Shown here: piece after piece, positions 7,120 to 15,641 of the stretch
How the letters are laid out: each line of letters opens with the position of its first letter
Numbering within the stretch: the first letter of the stretch is position 1
Assembly: GCA_963712765.1 (NCBI GenBank)
Contig: CAVQIX010000003.1
Coordinates: forward strand, 248,001 to 312,000
DNA length: 64,000 nt
Direction of reading: 5' to 3'
DNA from: CAXMST01 sp963712765
Lineage (GTDB): Bacteria > Actinomycetota > Thermoleophilia > Solirubrobacterales > 70-9
Made by a program: the position numbers and the translations under genes
Notes under the pieces: generated by a model
Seen by the model: only the letters and a program-made list of their open reading frames with translations
What the model was told of the DNA's origin: nothing
Databases searched by the model: none

Positions 7120-8109
7120 ATGAACACGAAGACAAGGCTGCAGACGCTGGTGGCGTTGCTCGCTGCGCTTGCGCTGGCGGTCACGGTGGCCGCGTGCGGT
7201 GACGATGACAGCGGCTCCACTACCGGAAGCGCTGACACCTCATCCGACGGCGACAACGCGATCGTCGACAACCCCGACAACAATGGCGTCCAGCTGACGA
7301 TCGGCTCGAAGAACTTCACCGAGCAGTTCATCCTCGGAGAGATCTACGCTCAGGGCCTCGAGGCCGCCGGCTATGACGTCTCCACCGACCTCAACCTCGG
7401 CTCCGAGCAGGTCGCTCTGAAGGCGCTGGAGAATGGGAACATCAGCGGCTACCCCGAGTACACCTCGACGGCTCTGACGTCATTCTTCGACCTGCCGCCG
7501 GAGGAGGTACCCGGTGACGGCCAGGAGGCCTATGACCAGACGAAGGAGGACTTCGCGAACCTCGGTCTGGTCGCTTACCCGCCGACGCCGTTCTCAAGTG
7601 CCAACGCGGTTGGAACCCTGGCGTCTACGGCAGATGAGCTAGGGATCAGCACGATCTCCGACCTCGACGGCCAGTCTCAGGACCTGACCCTGTTCGGCTC
7701 CCCCGAGTGCCGCCAGCGAATCGACTGTCTGGTCGGCCTCGAGCAGAACTACGGGCTCGAGTTCAAGAAGTTCACGCCGGGTGACATCGGCCTGCGTTAC
7801 GAGGTCCTGGACAAGAACGACGCAGACCTATCGATCCTGTTCACGACCGACGCCCAGCTGTTCGTGTCCGACGACTACACCCTGCTCGAGGACGATCAGG
7901 GTGTGTTGCCGGCCGGGAACATTCTCTTCGTCGCCTCCGAGCAGGCTGCCGAGGAGGCCGGGCCCGACTTCGGGGACACGATCGAGAAGGTGCAGGGCAA
8001 CCTCACGCTCGAGGTCATGCAGGAGCTCAACTCCCGCGTTGACATCGACAAGGAGAAGCCGGCCACGGTTGCGGCCGACTACCTGAGCGAGTTCGGCTAC
8101 GTGGGCTGA
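7120..8109 (+). CDS. opuCC: OpuC-type substrate-binding lipoprotein
   Basis: This 329-residue secreted receptor has a basic n-region (MNTKTR), a hydrophobic core, and the lipobox TVAAC (Cys about residue 22) followed by an acidic/Ser-Thr linker. The OpuAC-type fold begins at LTIGSKNFTEQFILGEIYAQ, the family signature, and continues through YPEYTSTAL, FGSPECRQR and GDIGLRYEVLDKNDADLSILFTTD. A good ribosome binding site (AAGGAGA, 7104-7110) precedes the ATG, in contrast to the many leaderless genes here. The receptor decides substrate, so ligand binding of this protein is the key test of whether the operon imports glycine betaine-like solutes or ergothioneine/hercynine. Confidence 0.88.
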   Translation: MNTKTRLQTLVALLAALALAVTVAACGDDDSGSTTGSADTSSDGDNAIVDNPDNNGVQLTIGSKNFTEQFILGEIYAQGLEAAGYDVSTDLNLGSEQVALKALENGNISGYPEYTSTALTSFFDLPPEEVPGDGQEAYDQTKEDFANLGLVAYPPTPFSSANAVGTLASTADELGISTISDLDGQSQDLTLFGSPECRQRIDCLVGLEQNYGLEFKKFTPGDIGLRYEVLDKNDADLSILFTTDAQLFVSDDYTLLEDDQGVLPAGNILFVASEQAAEEAGPDFGDTIEKVQGNLTLEVMQELNSRVDIDKEKPATVAADYLSEFGYVG

Positions 8110-8134
8110 GGCTCGCGAGACCAAGATCTGCGAG

Positions 8135-8165
8135 CGGGGCCGGGGCGCGGAGCGCCCCGGCCCCG
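8135..8165. terminator. Strong GC hairpin between convergent genes
   Basis: A perfect 14-bp stem (CGGGGCCGGGGCGC pairing with 8152-8165) closes a 3-base loop GGA. No U-run follows, which is common in high-GC actinobacteria. It lies between the opuC operon and the convergent cyclase gene and can act in both directions. Confidence 0.65.
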
Positions 8166-8184
8166 CCGCTCCTTCTGGGGTCGG

Positions 8185-8970
8185 TCAAGCCCGGACGGAG
8201 TAGACCGCGAGGTCTTTGGGGGCGCCCTTGGCCCGGAACATCAGCTTGCGCTTGGTCTTGAAGCGCCCCTCGACGCCGTCCTTGACGGTGCCGGAGATCA
8301 GCAGTTCGTCCCCCTTGGCCGCCTGGGCCACGCGGGCGGCGATGTTGACGTCGGCGCCGACGTAGTCGCGTCCCACGCGGCGCGGCCGGCCGCGGTGGGC
8401 GCCGGCTCGCACCTCGGGCTTGACGTCCTCCAGCTCCAGCTCCGCGACCGCCGCCTGCGCCGCGAGGGTCGCGATCACGGCGTCCTCGGGGTCGAGAAAG
8501 GTCAGCATCATCCCATCACCGAGTCGCTTTGCGACGCGGCCGTGGTGTTCCTCGACGATCGGTGTCACCGCTTGGTCGACCGCGCGCAGGAGGTCCGTAG
8601 CGGCGGCGTCCCCGGCCTCGAGGGTGTAGTCGGAGAAGTCGACCAGATCGGTGAAGACGATCGTCAGTTCGAGCTCGCCCTCGGTCCCCCAGTCACCCGA
8701 GGCCAGCGCCTCATAGACCTGGAGGGCGCCGAGTCCGAGCTCGCGCAGCGCGCTCGGCTTCTCGTCGCTGATCTCGGCGATTCGCCGCCCCAGCTGCTGG
8801 GAGGTCTGCTCACCGCCGGTCGACATCGGATCGCCGAAGTCCTGATCGCCGGGAAGGACCCTGCGGGCAAAGCGGGCGAGGCGGGTGAGGCGATCCTCCT
8901 GCTCAGCCGGTTCGACGATCTCGACCTCCTCGTCGCGGGATGCATCTCCGGCGTCGGTCTCCCCGCTCAC
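8185..8970 (-). CDS. Class III adenylate/guanylate cyclase catalytic-domain protein
   Basis: This 261-residue protein has no membrane segment. After an acidic N-terminal region and a roughly 60-residue helical stretch (QLGRRIAEISDEKPSALRELGLGALQVYEAL), the cyclase homology domain starts at LTIVFTDLVDFSDYT, carrying the first metal-binding Asp. It continues with GRVAKRLGDGMMLTF, holding the second metal Asp, and YVGADVNIAARVAQ, holding the Asn and Arg of the transition-state pair. All the core catalytic residues I can check are present, so an active enzyme making cAMP or cGMP is likely. Its GTG start overlaps the stop of the oxidoreductase gene (GTGA). Confidence 0.8.
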   Translation of the reverse strand: MSGETDAGDASRDEEVEIVEPAEQEDRLTRLARFARRVLPGDQDFGDPMSTGGEQTSQQLGRRIAEISDEKPSALRELGLGALQVYEALASGDWGTEGELELTIVFTDLVDFSDYTLEAGDAAATDLLRAVDQAVTPIVEEHHGRVAKRLGDGMMLTFLDPEDAVIATLAAQAAVAELELEDVKPEVRAGAHRGRPRRVGRDYVGADVNIAARVAQAAKGDELLISGTVKDGVEGRFKTKRKLMFRAKGAPKDLAVYSVRA

Positions 8971-9920
8971 CGGGCTCTCACCGGCGCAAGGGCCTCGATC
9001 AGCTCGACCGTCTTGGCGGGCTCCGTGATCGGGGTCAGGATCGGGAGCGTGATCCCACCCGCGACGTAGCGCTCTATCCGGGCAACCATCTCGTCGGGTT
9101 CGCCGAGGATCATGATCTCCTCGATCAGCTCCCAGGGGGCCGCTGCGAGCGCCCGCTCCCGATCCCTGGCGCGCCAGGCGTCGACCATCTCGCCGATCGC
9201 CTCACCGTGGCCGAGCCAGCGGAAGAACCGCTCATAGACCGGGACGGTCGCGTACGAGGCGAACATGAAGCGGGCGATCCCCTCGGTCTGCTCGCGCGGG
9301 CCCGGCAGGCAGAAGAAGCGGCAGAGCAGCTCGAAGCCCTCAGGGGCATCGGCGAGCGGCGCGGTCACCGTTCCGAGGCCGCTGAGCGGGAGGAAGTTGG
9401 TGAACGCGCCCTCGGCCTTCTCGGCCGCCATCGCCAGCATCTTGCTCCGCAGCGCGGCGACGATGATCGGGATGGGTTCGGCCGGCGGCCGCTCGAGGCG
9501 GAAGCCGTCTCCGGCCCGCTCGCCGGCCAGGGCGGGGCGGAGGAAGTCGATCGTCTCCGAGACCCTGCTCAACGGCTTCTCGAACGGAATCCCATTCCAG
9601 CGCTCGACGATGACGTCCGAGGAGGAGCCGATCCCGAGCGCGAAGCGGCCGCCGCTCGCCTCGGCCAGGCCCGCGGCCTCCATCGCCAGCAGCGCCGGGC
9701 CGCGCTGGAAGACGCCGACGACCCCGGTGCCGAGCCGCAGGTTCTCACTCCAGGTCGAGGCGAGCGCCAGAGGCGTGAACCCGTCGACGTGCTGGGTCTC
9801 ACCCGACCAGATGTCGGTGTAGCCGCAGCCTTCGGCGGCCTTGATCGCGGCCTCGTGCTCAGGAAGCGAGAGGCCGGGGATCGGGACCGTCAGACCCCAG
9901 CGCTGGTCGGTGCTCGACAT
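8967..9920 (-). CDS. LLM-class F420-dependent oxidoreductase
   Basis: This 317-residue TIM-barrel protein belongs to the luciferase-like monooxygenase superfamily. It shows the N-terminal LPEHEAAIKAAEGCGYTDIW, NLRLGTGVVGVFQRGPALLAMEAAGLAEASGGRFALGIGSSSDVIVERWNGIPF (cofactor-binding core) and the C-terminal GEPDEMVARIERYVAGGI. Actinobacterial members with this GIGSSS pattern usually use coenzyme F420; flavin use cannot be excluded. The substrate is unknown. It heads a two-gene operon with the cyclase, and a -10 box 7 bases upstream of its ATG indicates a leaderless transcript. Confidence 0.82.
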   Translation of the reverse strand: MSSTDQRWGLTVPIPGLSLPEHEAAIKAAEGCGYTDIWSGETQHVDGFTPLALASTWSENLRLGTGVVGVFQRGPALLAMEAAGLAEASGGRFALGIGSSSDVIVERWNGIPFEKPLSRVSETIDFLRPALAGERAGDGFRLERPPAEPIPIIVAALRSKMLAMAAEKAEGAFTNFLPLSGLGTVTAPLADAPEGFELLCRFFCLPGPREQTEGIARFMFASYATVPVYERFFRWLGHGEAIGEMVDAWRARDRERALAAAPWELIEEIMILGEPDEMVARIERYVAGGITLPILTPITEPAKTVELIEALAPVRAR

Positions 9921-9927
9921 CGGGGCG

Positions 9928-9933
9928 AGGCTA
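9928..9933 (-). promoter_or_regulatory. -10 box (TAGCCT) for the F420-type oxidoreductase gene
   Basis: Read on the minus strand, TAGCCT ends 7 bases before the ATG at 9920. No Shine-Dalgarno is present, so a leaderless transcript is implied. Confidence 0.55.
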
Positions 9934-9980
9934 TCCGACCGCGAACTGCCGCGAGTCGAACAGAAGCCGGTCCGGTGCTA

Positions 9981-9986
9981 TAGGCT
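9981..9986 (+). promoter_or_regulatory. -10 box (TAGGCT, within TATAGGCT)
   Basis: This box ends 9 bases before the ATG at 9996. It gives a leader of at most a few bases. Confidence 0.5.
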
Positions 9987-9995
9987 CGCGGCGGT

Positions 9996-10487
9996 ATGGA
10001 CCTCTCGAAGCTCTCTCGCGCTGAGGTTGTCGGGGCGATCGCGTCGGCGGTCCTGGTGTTCTCGCTGCTCTTCCTGCCCTGGTACGACCTCTCGGAGACC
10101 GAGGGTCGCCTCGCGGGCAACGCCGACGAGTTCCTCTGTGGCGTAGGTGACTTCTCCTGCACCGGCTTCGAGACCTTCCCGATCCTGGGCTGGCTGCTGA
10201 TCGCTGCTGCGGCCGCCCCCCTGATCCTCGCCTACATCGTTGCCCGTGGGCACAAGCTTTCCTGGGCGCCCGGTGAGATGACGATGGTCGTCGGCTTCGT
10301 CGCCTTCGTGCTGATCCTCTACAACGGCGTCATCGACCCGCCCGGCTCGGAGCTGCAGGAGATCGGGGTCTCCAAGCAGATCGGCTACTGGATCGCCCTG
10401 CTCGCCTCGGTCGGGATCGCGGGCGCCGGCATCGCGAGGGCGATGGGGGCGCAGAAGGCCACGAGGAAGACCCCTGGGACCGTCTAG
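9996..10487 (+). CDS. Small four-helix membrane protein of unknown function
   Basis: This 163-residue protein has four hydrophobic segments (about residues 12-30, 64-84, 98-116 and 128-148). One extracytoplasmic loop contains two cysteines (FLCGVGDFSCTG) that could form a disulfide. The tail is short and basic. I do not recognise a characterised family; short actinobacterial membrane proteins of this LFLPWYDLS type are common and unassigned. It has its own leaderless-type promoter, and the downstream glpX has a separate one, so the two need not be co-regulated. Confidence 0.65.
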   Translation: MDLSKLSRAEVVGAIASAVLVFSLLFLPWYDLSETEGRLAGNADEFLCGVGDFSCTGFETFPILGWLLIAAAAAPLILAYIVARGHKLSWAPGEMTMVVGFVAFVLILYNGVIDPPGSELQEIGVSKQIGYWIALLASVGIAGAGIARAMGAQKATRKTPGTV

Positions 10488-10511
10488 CGGCCCGGTCGGC
10501 ATTCTCTCGGC

Positions 10512-10517
10512 TAGGTT
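10512..10517 (+). promoter_or_regulatory. -10 box (TAGGTT) of glpX
   Basis: TAGGTT ends 6 bases before the ATG at 10524 with no Shine-Dalgarno. It is one of the clearest leaderless examples here. Confidence 0.6.
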
Positions 10518-10523
10518 CCGCCC

Positions 10524-11540
10524 ATGGGAGTGATCTCTCAAGACCAGCGCTCCGGCGACAAACCTGACCGCAACCTCGCGCTCGAGCTGGTCCGGGTCAC
10601 CGAGGCCGCCGCCCTTGCGGCGGCCCGCTGGGTCGGTCGCGGCGATAAGGAGGCGGCCGACGGTGCCGCCGTCGACGCGATGCGGCTGCTGATGGACACG
10701 GTGCCGATGGACGGTCTGGTGGTCATCGGCGAGGGTGAGAAGGACGAGGCGCCGATGCTGTTCAACGGCGAGGAGATCGGAGACGGCAGCCCGCCCCGCG
10801 TTGACATCGCCGTCGATCCGCTCGAGGGCACGACGCTCTGTGCCAAGGGGATGCCGTCGGCTCTGACGGTCGTCGCCCTCTCCGAGCGCGGGATGATGTT
10901 CGACCCCGGCCCCTGCGTGTACATGGAGAAGCTGGTTGGTGGACCCGAGATCGCCGACTGCCTCAGCCTGACCGCGCCGATCGGCGACGTGGTCCAGAGG
11001 GTCGCCGACCGCCGGGGCCTGGAACCCGGCGAGGTGACCACGGTGATTCTCGATCGCGATCGCCACGCCGAGGGCATCCGCCAGATCCGCGAGGCCGGAA
11101 GCCGCATCCGCTTCATCTCCGACGGCGACGTATCCGCGGCTCTGCTCGCCGTCACTCCCGGGACCGGCGTCGATCTGCTCTGGGGAATCGGGGGCACGCC
11201 CGAGGGCGTGCTGTCCGCGGCGGCGATCAAGTGCCTCGGCGGCGAGATTCTCGGCCGGCTGTGGCCCCGCGACGACGATGAGCGCAAGGCCGCAATCGAC
11301 GCCGGCTACGAGGTCGAGCGGGTGCTCCGGGTCGGCGACCTCGTCGGCGGCAACGACGCCTTCTTTGCCGCCTCTGGGGTAACTGACGGTGATCTCTTGC
11401 AGGGAGTCCGCTACCTGGACGCCGGTAAAGCCTCAACCGAGTCGCTGATCATGCGTTCCCGTTCGGGCACGGTCCGGCGGGTCCAGGCAACCCACGACCG
11501 CCCGAAGCTGCGCGAGGTGACCGGCGGCCTCTACGGTTAG
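10524..11540 (+). CDS. glpX: Class II fructose-1,6-bisphosphatase
   Basis: GlpX hydrolyses fructose-1,6-bisphosphate to fructose-6-phosphate in gluconeogenesis and is the usual FBPase of actinobacteria. The 338-residue length is typical. Family motifs are NLALELVRVTEAAALAAARWVGRGDKEAADGAAVDAMR near the start, VVIGEGEKDEAPML, VDPLEGTTLCAKG (metal/phosphate site), ILDRDRHAEGIRQIREAGSRIRFISDGDV and the glycine-rich GIGGTPEGVLSAAAIK. The enzyme fits with the GH57/GT4 alpha-glucan locus at 38-41 kb, which would draw on hexose phosphate made by gluconeogenesis; that link is inference. The SDR gene follows after 7 bases. Confidence 0.92.
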   Translation: MGVISQDQRSGDKPDRNLALELVRVTEAAALAAARWVGRGDKEAADGAAVDAMRLLMDTVPMDGLVVIGEGEKDEAPMLFNGEEIGDGSPPRVDIAVDPLEGTTLCAKGMPSALTVVALSERGMMFDPGPCVYMEKLVGGPEIADCLSLTAPIGDVVQRVADRRGLEPGEVTTVILDRDRHAEGIRQIREAGSRIRFISDGDVSAALLAVTPGTGVDLLWGIGGTPEGVLSAAAIKCLGGEILGRLWPRDDDERKAAIDAGYEVERVLRVGDLVGGNDAFFAASGVTDGDLLQGVRYLDAGKASTESLIMRSRSGTVRRVQATHDRPKLREVTGGLYG

Positions 11541-11547
11541 TCGTTCC

Positions 11548-12444
11548 ATGATCCTCGTCGCCGGCGCGACCGGCTACATCGGTGGGCTCCTCGCCCACTC
11601 CCTGCTCGACCAGGGTGAGCAGGTGCGCTGCACGGCCCGCAATCCTGCCGACGCCAGGCGCCTGGCCGAGCGGGGGGCGGAGATCGTCGGTGCCGACGTG
11701 CTCCGGCCCGACACGCTGGCCGCCGCGCTCGAGGGTGTCGATGTGGCCCACTACCTGATCCATTCGATGGGGCGCGGTGGCGATGCGGACTTCGCCGAGC
11801 GCGACCGCCGGGCCGCACGCAACTTCGGCTCGGCGGCGTCGGAGGCGGGTCTGGAACGGATCGTCTACCTGGGCGGACTGGGGGATACCGAGACCTCCAA
11901 GCACCTGCGCTCGCGCCATGAGACGGCTCTGGTCCTGCAGGATTCGGGCGTCCCGGTGGTCTACCTGCGTGCCGCCGCCGTGCTCGGGGCAGGCAGCGAG
12001 TCATTCCGCACCGTCTACTACCTGGTCAAGCGATTGCCGTTCATGCTGACGCCCAGCTGGACGCAGAACAAGACCCAGCCGATCGCGATCGCCGACGTCC
12101 TCGCCTACCTGAGCGCTTCGGCGACGCTCGACGCTGTCCGGGGCGAGACGATCGAGATCGGTGGACCCCAGGTGACCACCTACGCGGGGATGATGGACGC
12201 GATGGCTCGCGCGATCGGCCGCAAGCCGCGCCCGCGGATTTCGGTGCCGGTGCTCTCACCCGGCCTCAGCTCTCACTGGATAGGTCTCGTCACCCCGGTC
12301 GATACCGGAGTCGCCCGCCCCCTCGTGGACGGGCTCACCACCGACACGGTCGTCCGCGATCCCTCCGGGATGCAGCGCTTCGATATCGACCCGATGCCGC
12401 TCGACCCCGCGATGCGGGCGGCGGTGGATGAGATCGAGGGCTAG
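11548..12444 (+). CDS. Atypical SDR / YbjT-like NAD(P)H-binding protein
   Basis: This 298-residue protein has an N-terminal Rossmann fold (LVAGATGYIGGLLAHSLL, a TGxxGxxG-type nucleotide site). It then shows the stretch typical of YbjT-type proteins: VDVAHYLIHSMG, FAERDRRAARNFG, ERIVYLGGLGD, LRSRHETALVLQDSGVPVVYLRAAAVLGAGS and TQPIAIADVLAYL. Full-length YbjT proteins add a C-terminal DUF2867 domain of about 150 residues. That domain is absent here, so this is the short form. Substrate and reaction are unknown. It lies 7 bases after glpX, probably in the same transcript, and its last 4 bases overlap the convergent photolyase gene. Confidence 0.7.
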   Translation: MILVAGATGYIGGLLAHSLLDQGEQVRCTARNPADARRLAERGAEIVGADVLRPDTLAAALEGVDVAHYLIHSMGRGGDADFAERDRRAARNFGSAASEAGLERIVYLGGLGDTETSKHLRSRHETALVLQDSGVPVVYLRAAAVLGAGSESFRTVYYLVKRLPFMLTPSWTQNKTQPIAIADVLAYLSASATLDAVRGETIEIGGPQVTTYAGMMDAMARAIGRKPRPRISVPVLSPGLSSHWIGLVTPVDTGVARPLVDGLTTDTVVRDPSGMQRFDIDPMPLDPAMRAAVDEIEG

Positions 12445-13937
12445 GGATTCCGGGCTGCGATCCCGAGCGCGGCGCGCGCCCCGCGCACCCGCTCCTGTAT
12501 CTCGTCCATCTCGGAGGGCTCGATCCTCTCCAGGTTCCTGAGCGGCAGCTTCATCCGGTGGTTGTCGGCGAGGCGGTTGCGGTTCCGGTCGAGGAAGGTC
12601 CAATACATCGCTGACAACGGGCAGGCGTCGGGGCCGCTGCGGCGGTCGGGACGGTATCGACAGGCGCCGCAGTAGTCGGACATCCGGTCGATGTAGCGAC
12701 CCCCGGCGGCATAGGGCTTGCTCGCCATCACGCCCCCGTCGGCGTAGGTCGCCATCCCAAGCACGTTCGGCTCCATCACCCACTCATAGGCGTCGATGAA
12801 GGTTGCGTGGAACCAGTCCTTGGCCTCGCGCGGCTCGATCCCGGCGAGCAGGACCAGGTTGCCGAGCACCATCAGCCGCTGGATGTGGTGTGCATAGCCG
12901 GTCTCGCGCACGGAGGAGAGCGTCTGCTCGAGGCAGTGCATGTCGGTCTCGCCGCTCCAGAAGACCTGCGGAAGCGGCTCCCCTCCACGCAGGGCGTTCA
13001 TCCGCTCCCACCGCTTGCCCTCGTGTAGGTAGATACCTCGCACGTACTCGCGCCAGCCGATGATCTGGCGGACAAAGCCCTCGACTGAGGCGATCGGCGC
13101 GCCGTCCTCGCGGTACGCCCGCTCGGCCGCCTCGACGCACTCCATCGGGTCAAGCAGCCCGAGGTTCAGGGCGGGGGACAGGAGCGAGTGCCACATCGTG
13201 CCCTCGCCGGCGATCATCGCGTCCTGGTAGGGGCCGAAGCCCTGGATCCGGGTCGCGATGAAGCGATCCAGCGCCCGGCGCGCCTCGGCCGCGGAGCCGG
13301 GAAATCGGCGCGGGCCGTCGTCGCCCCAGGTAACGAGCTCGAGCCGGTCGAGCAGCTCTCGGACCTCGGTGTCGTGTTCGTCCTCGCGAGGCCGGTACGG
13401 GCGCGGCGGCCGCTCCTGTGCCGGCGGGGGCTCGCGGTTGTCGGAGTCGAAGTTCCACCGGCCCCCGGCCGGCTCGTTCCCGTCCATCAGCACCCCGAGG
13501 CGGCGGCGTTGCCAGCGATAGAAGTCCTCCATCCGCAGGGCCTTTCGTCCCTCCGCCCAGCCGGCGAACTCCTCCCCGCTGGTCAGGAACAGGGTGCCCT
13601 CCCCTCGCTCCACCCCGAGCCGGTCGAGCAGTGCGTCCGCGCCTCGGGTGGAGGGAGCCAGCGCCCGGATCGAGGCCGGTTGGTGGCACCGGCGGTGCTC
13701 GGCGATACCGGCCTCGAAGGAGTCGGCCCACACCAGCTCGACGTGATGCCCCGCCTCTCTCAGCTCGGCGCCGAAGCGGTGCATCGCCGATAGCACGAGG
13801 TGCAGCTTCTGCCGATGGAATCGCAGCGAGCGGAGCTTCGCCTCCGACTGGATCAGCAGTACCCGGTCTGCGCCCTCCAGGGCGGGATTGCCGACCGTCA
13901 GCTGGTCGCCGAGGACCCAGGTTGTGACGCCGCCCAT
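12441..13937 (-). CDS. Fe-S bacterial cryptochrome/photolyase (FeS-BCP, PhrB-like)
   Basis: This 498-residue protein starts at GGVTTWVLGDQL, the photolyase-related N-terminal domain. The C-terminal half has the FAD-binding helices (AMIAGEGTMWHSLLSPALNLGLLDP, GWREYVRGIY, HHIQRLMVLGNLVLLAGIEP, PNVLGMATYADGG). Near the end, YCGACRYRP and DACPLS plus an earlier DMHCLEQ supply the four cysteines that bind a 4Fe-4S cluster in the characterised (6-4) photolyase PhrB. I infer light-driven repair of UV (6-4) photoproducts. An alternative ATG at 13979 would add 14 residues but overlap the upstream gene by 20 bases. It is the last gene of a four-gene operon with a BrkB-type membrane protein. Confidence 0.85.
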   Translation of the reverse strand: MGGVTTWVLGDQLTVGNPALEGADRVLLIQSEAKLRSLRFHRQKLHLVLSAMHRFGAELREAGHHVELVWADSFEAGIAEHRRCHQPASIRALAPSTRGADALLDRLGVERGEGTLFLTSGEEFAGWAEGRKALRMEDFYRWQRRRLGVLMDGNEPAGGRWNFDSDNREPPPAQERPPRPYRPREDEHDTEVRELLDRLELVTWGDDGPRRFPGSAAEARRALDRFIATRIQGFGPYQDAMIAGEGTMWHSLLSPALNLGLLDPMECVEAAERAYREDGAPIASVEGFVRQIIGWREYVRGIYLHEGKRWERMNALRGGEPLPQVFWSGETDMHCLEQTLSSVRETGYAHHIQRLMVLGNLVLLAGIEPREAKDWFHATFIDAYEWVMEPNVLGMATYADGGVMASKPYAAGGRYIDRMSDYCGACRYRPDRRSGPDACPLSAMYWTFLDRNRNRLADNHRMKLPLRNLERIEPSEMDEIQERVRGARAALGIAARNP

Positions 13938-13959
13938 GCGCTCGGCCCGACCGCGATGC

Positions 13960-14667
13960 TCAGCCGATGTCGGCCGCATCGCCGACGCTCGTGGCGGGGC
14001 CCGCTCCGCCGGGCTCCTGCTCGGGCTCGGAGCCGGGCTCGGGGCCGGCTGGGAGCGCCATCGCTCCGACCCTCGAGGGGGGAAGCTCGAGGTTGATCAG
14101 CGAGCGGAAGAAGCCGTGGGTGACGAGGACGTGGATCCGCATCTGGGTCTGGTTGTAGATCCAGGCGCCGATCCTGGTGAAGGGTCCGCTGAGGCGCAGC
14201 CCGGGGTAGAAGTTGCTCACCTCCGACGCGATCCATACCCGGGCCTTGTCCGGGGAGGAGCACTCGTCGTCATCCATTCTCCTGATCGAGATCCGCAACC
14301 AGCCGCGTCCCCGACCCTGGGGGGCGACGAGGAGACCCCGCTCGATCCGCCACACCACCTGCCCCAAGCCTGGGGCGGTCACGTACTCCGGCCGGCGGAA
14401 GCGGAGCAGCGGAAGGCGCCTCGAGAAGAGCACGACGGTGCGGGCAGAAGGCTCGTAGACGACCTTCAGCGCTCCGAGCGAGACCCGCTCGAGGAACGCC
14501 CAGTAGGCGCGCGCCAGTCGCTCCAGGTACTCCGGCCTCCAGCTCTGCTCCAGGTAGCTGCGGGGCAGCTCGATCTCGGCCGCCTGCACGGTCTTCACCG
14601 GCCCGTCGGCGCCGGCTGGGCCGCCGGCGGGGTCCGGCAGCACGCGGATCTCGGCCGGGCGCTTCAC
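13960..14667 (-). CDS. Conserved-looking protein of unknown function
   Basis: This 235-residue soluble protein has no signal peptide or membrane segment. The middle reads as an alpha/beta domain (VVYEPSARTVVLFSRRLPLLRFRRPEYV, GQVVWRIERGLLVAPQGRGRGWLRISIRR). A further patch follows, NFYPGLRLSG ... IGAWIYNQTQMRIHVLVTHGFFRSLI, and the last 35 residues are Pro/Glu/Gly-rich and probably disordered. I do not recognise the family. The GTG start overlaps the stop of the BrkB gene (GTGA), so it is translationally coupled and likely works with the membrane protein or the downstream photolyase. Confidence 0.6.
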   Translation of the reverse strand: MKRPAEIRVLPDPAGGPAGADGPVKTVQAAEIELPRSYLEQSWRPEYLERLARAYWAFLERVSLGALKVVYEPSARTVVLFSRRLPLLRFRRPEYVTAPGLGQVVWRIERGLLVAPQGRGRGWLRISIRRMDDDECSSPDKARVWIASEVSNFYPGLRLSGPFTRIGAWIYNQTQMRIHVLVTHGFFRSLINLELPPSRVGAMALPAGPEPGSEPEQEPGGAGPATSVGDAADIG

Positions 14668-15641
14668 CGCTCCTCCGTCGTCTCCTCGTGATCGCCCGTT
14701 CCGGGGTCCTCGGGGGCGTGATCAGGCCGCTCCTCGTCCAACTCCACGCCGCTGAGGTCGGGCAGGTGGGTGTCGTTGCTGACGGCTGCGAAGTCGGCTG
14801 TCATCCCGCGTAGTGTGCCGGTGTCGTGCAGCTCGTACCGCAGCGCGTTGATCACGGCCCCGGCAAGCAGCCCGAGCGCGAGCACGTAGAACCAGATCAG
14901 GGCGACCAGCACGAAGCTGACGATCCGCCCAAACTCGCCGATCGTCGAGAGATTGACCAGGTAGGCCGGGAACAGCAGGTTGGCGAGGCCGCCGGCGAGG
15001 CTGACGAAGAGCGCTCCGGGCCAGACCCCCCGCCACGGCAGGCGCCCCTTGGGGACGACCCAGTAGATCAGGCACAGGATCGAGAAGCTGATCAGCAGGC
15101 CGCCGCCGATCAGGACCAGGTTGGCGAGCCAGTCGAAGGTCGACAGACCGAACGGGAGGTCGTCGACCCCGGTCAGCACCAGGCTCTCGAGCGCTGGGAT
15201 CGAGACGCTGGCGGCGAGGAAGATCGCGACGACCAGGAGCATGATCAGCGAGAAGCGCTTCTGTTCGAGCCAGCCGCGGCATTCGACGTGGTAGATCCGG
15301 CAGAACGCCGTGTCCATCGCCCCCCAGAAAGAACTACCGATCCACAGCCCGGCGACGACCGCGACGATGCCGATCTCGGTCGAGTTGTCGCGCACCCGGT
15401 CGAGCGCCTGCTGCAGTTTCGCCTGCTCGGTCGACGGGAAGAGCTCCTGCAGATCGCGGAGCACCGTCGCCTCGATGTCGGTGCTCTGCAGCACCTGCCC
15501 GAAGATGAAGAGCAGGAGCAGCGCGAAGGGGAAGACCGACAGCATCAGGTTGTAGGCCACCATCGCCGCCATTCCGGTGACGTTTTCCTCGTAGGCGCGG
15601 CGCCAGAACGCCGCAATTGCCCGGCGCCCGGCGGCTATCAA
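14664..15641 (-). CDS. YihY/BrkB-family membrane protein
   Basis: This 325-residue protein has six predicted transmembrane helices. The family pattern is intact: AFWRRAYEENVTGMAAMVAYNLMLSVFPFALLLL at the N-terminus, SSFWGAMDTAFCRIYHVECRGWLEQKRFSLIMLL in the middle, and IYWVVPKGRLPWRGVWPGALFVSL then FGRIVSFVLVALIWFYVLALGLLAGAVINAL near the end. Members have been proposed to be transporters; they are not RNase BN, although older annotation says so. The acidic C-terminal tail (about 50 residues) is extra. The start appears to be TTG overlapping the previous stop (TTGA). Confidence 0.85.
   Translation of the reverse strand: MIAAGRRAIAAFWRRAYEENVTGMAAMVAYNLMLSVFPFALLLLFIFGQVLQSTDIEATVLRDLQELFPSTEQAKLQQALDRVRDNSTEIGIVAVVAGLWIGSSFWGAMDTAFCRIYHVECRGWLEQKRFSLIMLLVVAIFLAASVSIPALESLVLTGVDDLPFGLSTFDWLANLVLIGGGLLISFSILCLIYWVVPKGRLPWRGVWPGALFVSLAGGLANLLFPAYLVNLSTIGEFGRIVSFVLVALIWFYVLALGLLAGAVINALRYELHDTGTLRGMTADFAAVSNDTHLPDLSGVELDEERPDHAPEDPGTGDHEETTEER

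Noticed and set aside
14664..15641. Ribonuclease BN (an older label of YihY/BrkB proteins)
   Set aside because: The protein is a six-helix membrane protein without nuclease motifs; the label came from a misassigned gene.
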